From NCBI RefSeq assembly GCF_030012605.2, contig NZ_CP114055.2: 64,000 nucleotides of DNA. One strand, written 5' to 3'. The notes below the pieces were generated by a model. It saw nothing but the letters and a program-made list of their open reading frames with translations. It was not told where the DNA came from and searched no databases. Below are positions 60,720-64,000 of the stretch, piece by piece (the stretch's first letter is position 1; each line of letters starts with the position of its first letter). This DNA comes from Bergeyella_A cardium (GTDB lineage: Bacteria; Bacteroidota; Bacteroidia; Flavobacteriales; Weeksellaceae). Position numbers and translations under genes: made by a program.

Positions 60720-61730
60720 ATGAAAATAAATCTACTAACACTTTCCCTACTCTCCTGCACTTTATTAGCACAGAAAAGTTTTAAAGAAATAAAAAAAGAA
60801 GCCGAAAAGGGAAACCTGATATCTCAGTTTAACCTCGGATTGATGTACTACGAGGGCAATGGCACCTCTAAAGATTATAAAAAAGCCAAATACTGGTGGG
60901 AAAAGGTTGCTGAAAAAGGGAATATAAAACTCCAACACTTTCTCGGGCAGATGTACTACTACGGCGAAGGTATACCTCGGGACTACTCGAAAGCCAAATA
61001 TTGGTGGACGAAGGTAGCTGAGCAAGGGAATCCCAAAGCTCAACACTTCCTTGGGCAAATGTATCAAAATGGTGAAGGTATGCCTAAAGACTTTATAAGA
61101 GCTAAATTCTGGTACGAAAAAGCCGCACGGCAATGGCTCCCCGAGGCACAATACAGCTTGGGAACAATGTATGCAAAGGGAGATGGCGTACTTAAAGACC
61201 TTACGATTGCAAAATATTGGTGGGAAAAATCTGCTGAACACGGCTATAAAGTTGCCCAATACAATATTGGACTAATGTATGAAAATGGAGATGGTGGAGC
61301 AAAAGATAAAACAAAAGCCTTTTACTGGTACCAAAAAGCTGCCGAACAAGATGTAGCCAAAGCACAAGTTGCCCTTGGTTCTCTCTATATGAATGGTGAT
61401 GGCATACAGCAGGATATAATGAAAGCTAAATTCTGGTACGAAAAAGCTGCTGAACAGGAAGATGCTATAGCTCAGTTTAACCTTGGTTTATTGTACGACA
61501 GCAAAAGTATATCAGAAGATAAAACCCAAGCTATTTACTGGTATCAAAAGGCTGCCGAGCAAGGTATAGCAGATGCTCAGTACAATTTAGGAGCTCTATA
61601 TGAATCTGGAGAAGGTGTACCTCAGGATTATTCAAAAGCTAAATACTGGTATGAAATGGCAGCAAAAACAGGAGATACTGGAGCTAAGCAGGCCTTAAAA
61701 GACCTCAAACAAATGATGATGAAAAAATAA
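60720..61730 (+). CDS. Sel1-repeat protein, exported
   Basis: The 336-residue protein has a signal peptide (about 1-17) and eight or so Sel1-like repeats of 36 residues, each with the pattern AQFNLGLMYxxGxGxxKDxxKAxYWxxKAAEQG. Sel1 repeats form helical solenoids for protein binding. It follows the YD-like gene after 10 bases and probably is co-transcribed; a symmetric terminator follows. The partner is unknown. Confidence 0.88.
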   Translation: MKINLLTLSLLSCTLLAQKSFKEIKKEAEKGNLISQFNLGLMYYEGNGTSKDYKKAKYWWEKVAEKGNIKLQHFLGQMYYYGEGIPRDYSKAKYWWTKVAEQGNPKAQHFLGQMYQNGEGMPKDFIRAKFWYEKAARQWLPEAQYSLGTMYAKGDGVLKDLTIAKYWWEKSAEHGYKVAQYNIGLMYENGDGGAKDKTKAFYWYQKAAEQDVAKAQVALGSLYMNGDGIQQDIMKAKFWYEKAAEQEDAIAQFNLGLLYDSKSISEDKTQAIYWYQKAAEQGIADAQYNLGALYESGEGVPQDYSKAKYWYEMAAKTGDTGAKQALKDLKQMMMKK

Positions 61731-61751
61731 AATCTATATCTCCTGCATAAA

Positions 61752-61778
61752 AAAAGACTGCATTTATTGCAGTCTTTT
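61752..61778. terminator. Bidirectional terminator between convergent genes
   Basis: AAAAGACTGCA (61752-61762) pairs perfectly with TGCAGTCTTTT (61768-61778). The stem ends in As and Ts, so it works in both directions. Confidence 0.85.
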
Positions 61779-61801
61779 CTATTTTCAGTTAGCTTTAAAA
61801 A

Positions 61802-62626
61802 TTAATAAAGAGCTATCTCTCTCTCTGTTACAGAGAAACCAGCATCACGGATATGTGTTATTTTAACACTCCAAATTCCAAGATAACCATAAGTATATTT
61901 TTGTTCTTCCTGTGCAATAAGGACTCCGAACTCATTATATGTAGATTCTTTAATAATATCTCCTTGGTTATTATACTCATAGGTAGTACCATTCCCTTTT
62001 GTATCATCAGGATTATAATACTGCTCACTAATTTTTCGGTTTTTCGAATCATACCGATAAACATATTTAAATTTAAGGAAATTTTTAGCTGTAAACTGAG
62101 ACCAAGCAATCTGGTTTCCTGCTGCATCATACTCATAAGCATCTTTAGATTCAAGCTTCCGATTACTATCATAGTTCCACTTTTCTATCAAATAACCATT
62201 AGCATCATATTTATAAACATTTTCAGAAACAAGACTTCCGTCAGGATTAGTCATTTTTTCTTCTTCTAACAAATTCTTATCATTATAAGTAAATATTTTT
62301 TTGTAATTCAATGAACCATCTCCATCCCAAAAGGCTTCTTCCACTTTTAAATCTTTATCATTATAGGTATAGGTCGTCTTTTGAGAGAGGTTTCCATTGG
62401 ATACATTATAATCTGCATCTTCAATCAGTAGACCTTTTCTATTGTAGGTTTTTACATTGTGGTCTTCCAAATCCCCTTTCCTTATATTGCCAGCTTCTTC
62501 AATGCCGATATAAGTCTTTTCAGTAATGGTCTTTACAGCAATGTCTTGCATACCTTGATCAAAGTCGCTTCCCAAGCAACTCATTAATAACAGTGCCACT
62601 CCTGTGGCAAATAGTAAGTTTTTCAT
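61802..62626 (-). CDS. Lipoprotein with YD-like repeats
   Basis: A 274-residue protein with a lipoprotein signal peptide (LLFATGVALLLMSC, Cys at about 17) and about eight repeats of 20 or so residues with the pattern Y-T/K-Y-N/D-D/A-K/N-G/L-L-x-E-E (for example YKYDANGYLIEKWNYDSN). It is related in design to the plus-strand gene at 59867. Such repeats may form a beta sheet or wrapped hairpins as in RHS cores. No catalytic part is visible. The role is unknown. Confidence 0.78.
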   Translation of the reverse strand: MKNLLFATGVALLLMSCLGSDFDQGMQDIAVKTITEKTYIGIEEAGNIRKGDLEDHNVKTYNRKGLLIEDADYNVSNGNLSQKTTYTYNDKDLKVEEAFWDGDGSLNYKKIFTYNDKNLLEEEKMTNPDGSLVSENVYKYDANGYLIEKWNYDSNRKLESKDAYEYDAAGNQIAWSQFTAKNFLKFKYVYRYDSKNRKISEQYYNPDDTKGNGTTYEYNNQGDIIKESTYNEFGVLIAQEEQKYTYGYLGIWSVKITHIRDAGFSVTEREIALY

Positions 62627-62739
62627 TGTATGTAAATTTTAAATTATAATCTTAATTTTTATTTAGTTTTTAAATCTATTAATTATCTAATTCACAATAT
62701 ATAAAGCTTCTAATGAAAACTTCTCTACAAATTCAATGC

Positions 62740-63447
62740 CTAAAATGAAAGTACAGTACCGCTTTCTACCTCATAAGGTTCAGTATCAGGGAGAAATATC
62801 CTTGTCAATTTTTCACCTTCCACTGTGGTAATATCTCCTGATTTTCGTATCCAGTTGCCCTCTCGAAGTCCTACAACAGGGAGATTGTTCTGGCTGAGAA
62901 ACTCCTTAATTCGGGTCTCTCGAGTCTCGCCATTATGTTTTAAATCAGGCTGAGGGTCAAGGTAATGAGGGTTGATATTAAAAGGTACCAAACCCATTGT
63001 ATCAAAGCTCGGAGGATAGACGATGGGCATATCATTCGTGGTCTTCATATTCACCCCACCGATATTACTGCCTGCACTGCACCCCAGATACGGCTTTCCG
63101 CTCTCTACATTCTCTTTTAAGAGGTTCATCAGAGCGTTTTCGTGGAGGGTTTTCACAAGGAGAAAAGTATTTCCGCCTCCTGTAAAATAGCCTTTAGCAC
63201 TGCGGATAGCCTCCTTCATATCCTGAAACTCATGCAAGCCTCTCACCTTAATATTTAAAGTAGAGAAGAATGCCCTTGCCTTAGCGGTATAATCTTCATA
63301 CGAAATCCCCGAAGGGCGTGCAAAAGGGATAAATACGATTTCATCTATACCCTTAAAGAGCTCTGTGATGGGTGCTCTGAGGTATTCCAAGTACTGTCCT
63401 CCGAAAAGCGTAGAAGTGGAGGCGAGTATAAAATTAGGTTTATTCAT
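62740..63447 (-). CDS. pepE: Peptidase E (alpha-aspartyl dipeptidase)
   Basis: The 235-residue S51 family peptidase splits dipeptides that begin with aspartate, without a metal. The nucleophilic Ser lies in LGCSAGSNIGG (about 121-131), in the elbow expected for this family, and GGGNTFLL (about 92-99) and NPHYLDPQ (about 159-166) are further family motifs. The start overlaps the end of the thioesterase gene by 8 bases. Confidence 0.9.
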   Translation of the reverse strand: MNKPNFILASTSTLFGGQYLEYLRAPITELFKGIDEIVFIPFARPSGISYEDYTAKARAFFSTLNIKVRGLHEFQDMKEAIRSAKGYFTGGGNTFLLVKTLHENALMNLLKENVESGKPYLGCSAGSNIGGVNMKTTNDMPIVYPPSFDTMGLVPFNINPHYLDPQPDLKHNGETRETRIKEFLSQNNLPVVGLREGNWIRKSGDITTVEGEKLTRIFLPDTEPYEVESGTVLSF

Positions 63448-63853
63448 CTTTCCAATTTTTTTGTAGGTATTGCATTATAAAATCTGGGCATTTGGTTATT
63501 TTCTGGGTAGCAGCATCTAAAAAGAAGAGCGTAGTAACTGCTTCGGAGAGCTTCTCACCCTTTTGGTTGAAAATCTCATATTCAAACTCGATTCTCACGG
63601 CTGGAAGTTTCTTCACACGGGTATGAATTTCCAATATATCATCATACTTTGCAGGCTTTAAATATTTAATTTTATATTCCGAAACGGGGAGCCAAATCCC
63701 ACGATTTTCTATCTCATTATAAGAGATTCCTATACTTCTGAACAGCTCTACTCTGGCTACCTCTAAATACTCTGCATAGTTACCATAATAGACATACTTC
63801 ATAGGGTCGGTTTCTCCATAACGAACTCGTAAATAATGCTTTGTAAATATCAT
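63440..63853 (-). CDS. Acyl-CoA thioesterase of the YbgC/4HBT family
   Basis: A 137-residue hot-dog-fold protein with the family N-terminus VRYGETDPMKYVYYGNYAEYLEVAR (the catalytic Asp in YGETDPM, in two parts at about 11-17). Such proteins hydrolyse acyl-CoA thioesters; YbgC links to Tol-Pal in other bacteria, but no tol genes are here. It is co-transcribed with pepE. The exact substrate is unknown. Confidence 0.88.
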   Translation of the reverse strand: MIFTKHYLRVRYGETDPMKYVYYGNYAEYLEVARVELFRSIGISYNEIENRGIWLPVSEYKIKYLKPAKYDDILEIHTRVKKLPAVRIEFEYEIFNQKGEKLSEAVTTLFFLDAATQKITKCPDFIMQYLQKNWKDE

Positions 63854-63876
63854 TTAAATACTTTTGTTCAATCATA

Positions 63877-63908
63877 CAAATATATTTTTAAAAAACCAAT
63901 AGTGCCAA
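63877..63908 (-). promoter_or_regulatory. Promoter of the thioesterase-pepE pair
   Basis: Minus strand: TTG (63906-63908), 21-bp spacer, TATATTTG (63877-63884). It overlaps the end of the partial upstream gene. Confidence 0.65.
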
Positions 63909-64000
63909 ATCTTTTTTTTCCACAATTAAAGTTTCATATTTGCAGGGTTGAGTTTCATCAATAAGTTCTAACCCGATAAATTTTTCAAAGCGAGTACAAT
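63888..64000 (-). CDS. C-terminus of an unidentified protein (partial)
   Basis: On the minus strand an open frame enters from the right edge and ends in TAA at 63888-63890, giving about 36 residues (begins CTRFEKFIGLELID, ends KKDLALLVF). I do not recognise it, and the fragment is short enough that chance is possible. Its stop lies just before the promoter of the next gene. Confidence 0.4.
   Translation of the reverse strand, partial: CTRFEKFIGLELIDETQPCKYETLIVEKKDLALLVF

Overview
The window looks like a chromosomal segment of a member of the Flavobacteriia, most likely the Weeksellaceae (Chryseobacterium/Riemerella/Bergeyella group). The evidence is a type IX secretion sorting domain, a GldI-type gliding lipoprotein gene, the gene order parA-parB-DUF5683-dapB, promoters of the TTG-N19/20-TAnnTTTG type typical of Bacteroidota, and the near absence of Shine-Dalgarno sequences. 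The genus is inference.

Layout. 0-2.6 kb: two tandem BspA-like (DUF285 repeat) surface proteins, the first only partly in the window, followed by a 21-bp-period repeat array. 2.6-12.2 kb, minus strand: chromosome partition (parA, parB), dapB, a TonB protein, pnp-lpxK, aroB, deoC, an endonuclease/phosphatase-fold protein and a GtrA protein. 12.2-15.8 kb: purA, a NUDIX hydrolase, an SRPBCC protein and kdsD. 16.0-20.3 kb: remains of a molybdenum system. It holds modC, a 3' fragment of modB, a C-terminal fragment of a nitrate-reductase-like molybdoenzyme fused head to head with the modB fragment, its four-cluster Fe-S and Rieske subunits, a small membrane protein and moaA. 20.36-20.75 kb: tmRNA (ssrA), tag GNEEYALAA. 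21-27.5 kb: an SGNH/MBOAT acetylation pair, map, a small HAD phosphatase, cinA and a rhomboid protease. 28-34.4 kb: a topoisomerase IV operon (parE, two membrane-protein genes, parC), one of whose members carries an 8-copy 9-bp minisatellite. 34.8-45.6 kb: a MATE pump, the HicAB toxin-antitoxin pair, a sigma-54 response regulator without a DNA-binding domain, tsaE, mscL, pruA, two tRNA-Asp genes, trxA, a cysteine desulfurase, a phosphohexomutase and a DUF2807 lipoprotein.

About 45.85-54.3 kb is a small integrated element: a His/Cys-rich small protein, a CusA-type metal efflux pump fused in one frame to a TolC-like channel, an HlyD-type adaptor, a long non-coding stretch with large inverted repeats, and a tyrosine recombinase of the IntDOT kind. 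Matches to the core GTANNTTTGC lie near both ends. 54.4-64 kb returns to core genes: an M20 dipeptidase, lipA, gldI, a cyclophilin-FKBP isomerase broken by one extra A, purE, a cluster of secreted repeat proteins, pepE and a thioesterase.

The least explained structure is a set of intergenic arrays (near 2.4, 20.9, 34.5, 27.6-28.1, 58.8 and 59.1 kb). In these, short imperfect palindromes or degenerate motifs recur at about 21 bp, two turns of B-DNA. The sequence differs from array to array, but the spacing is shared. They sit directly beyond gene ends and in one case supply the stop codon of parC. I regard this as the best candidate for something undescribed.
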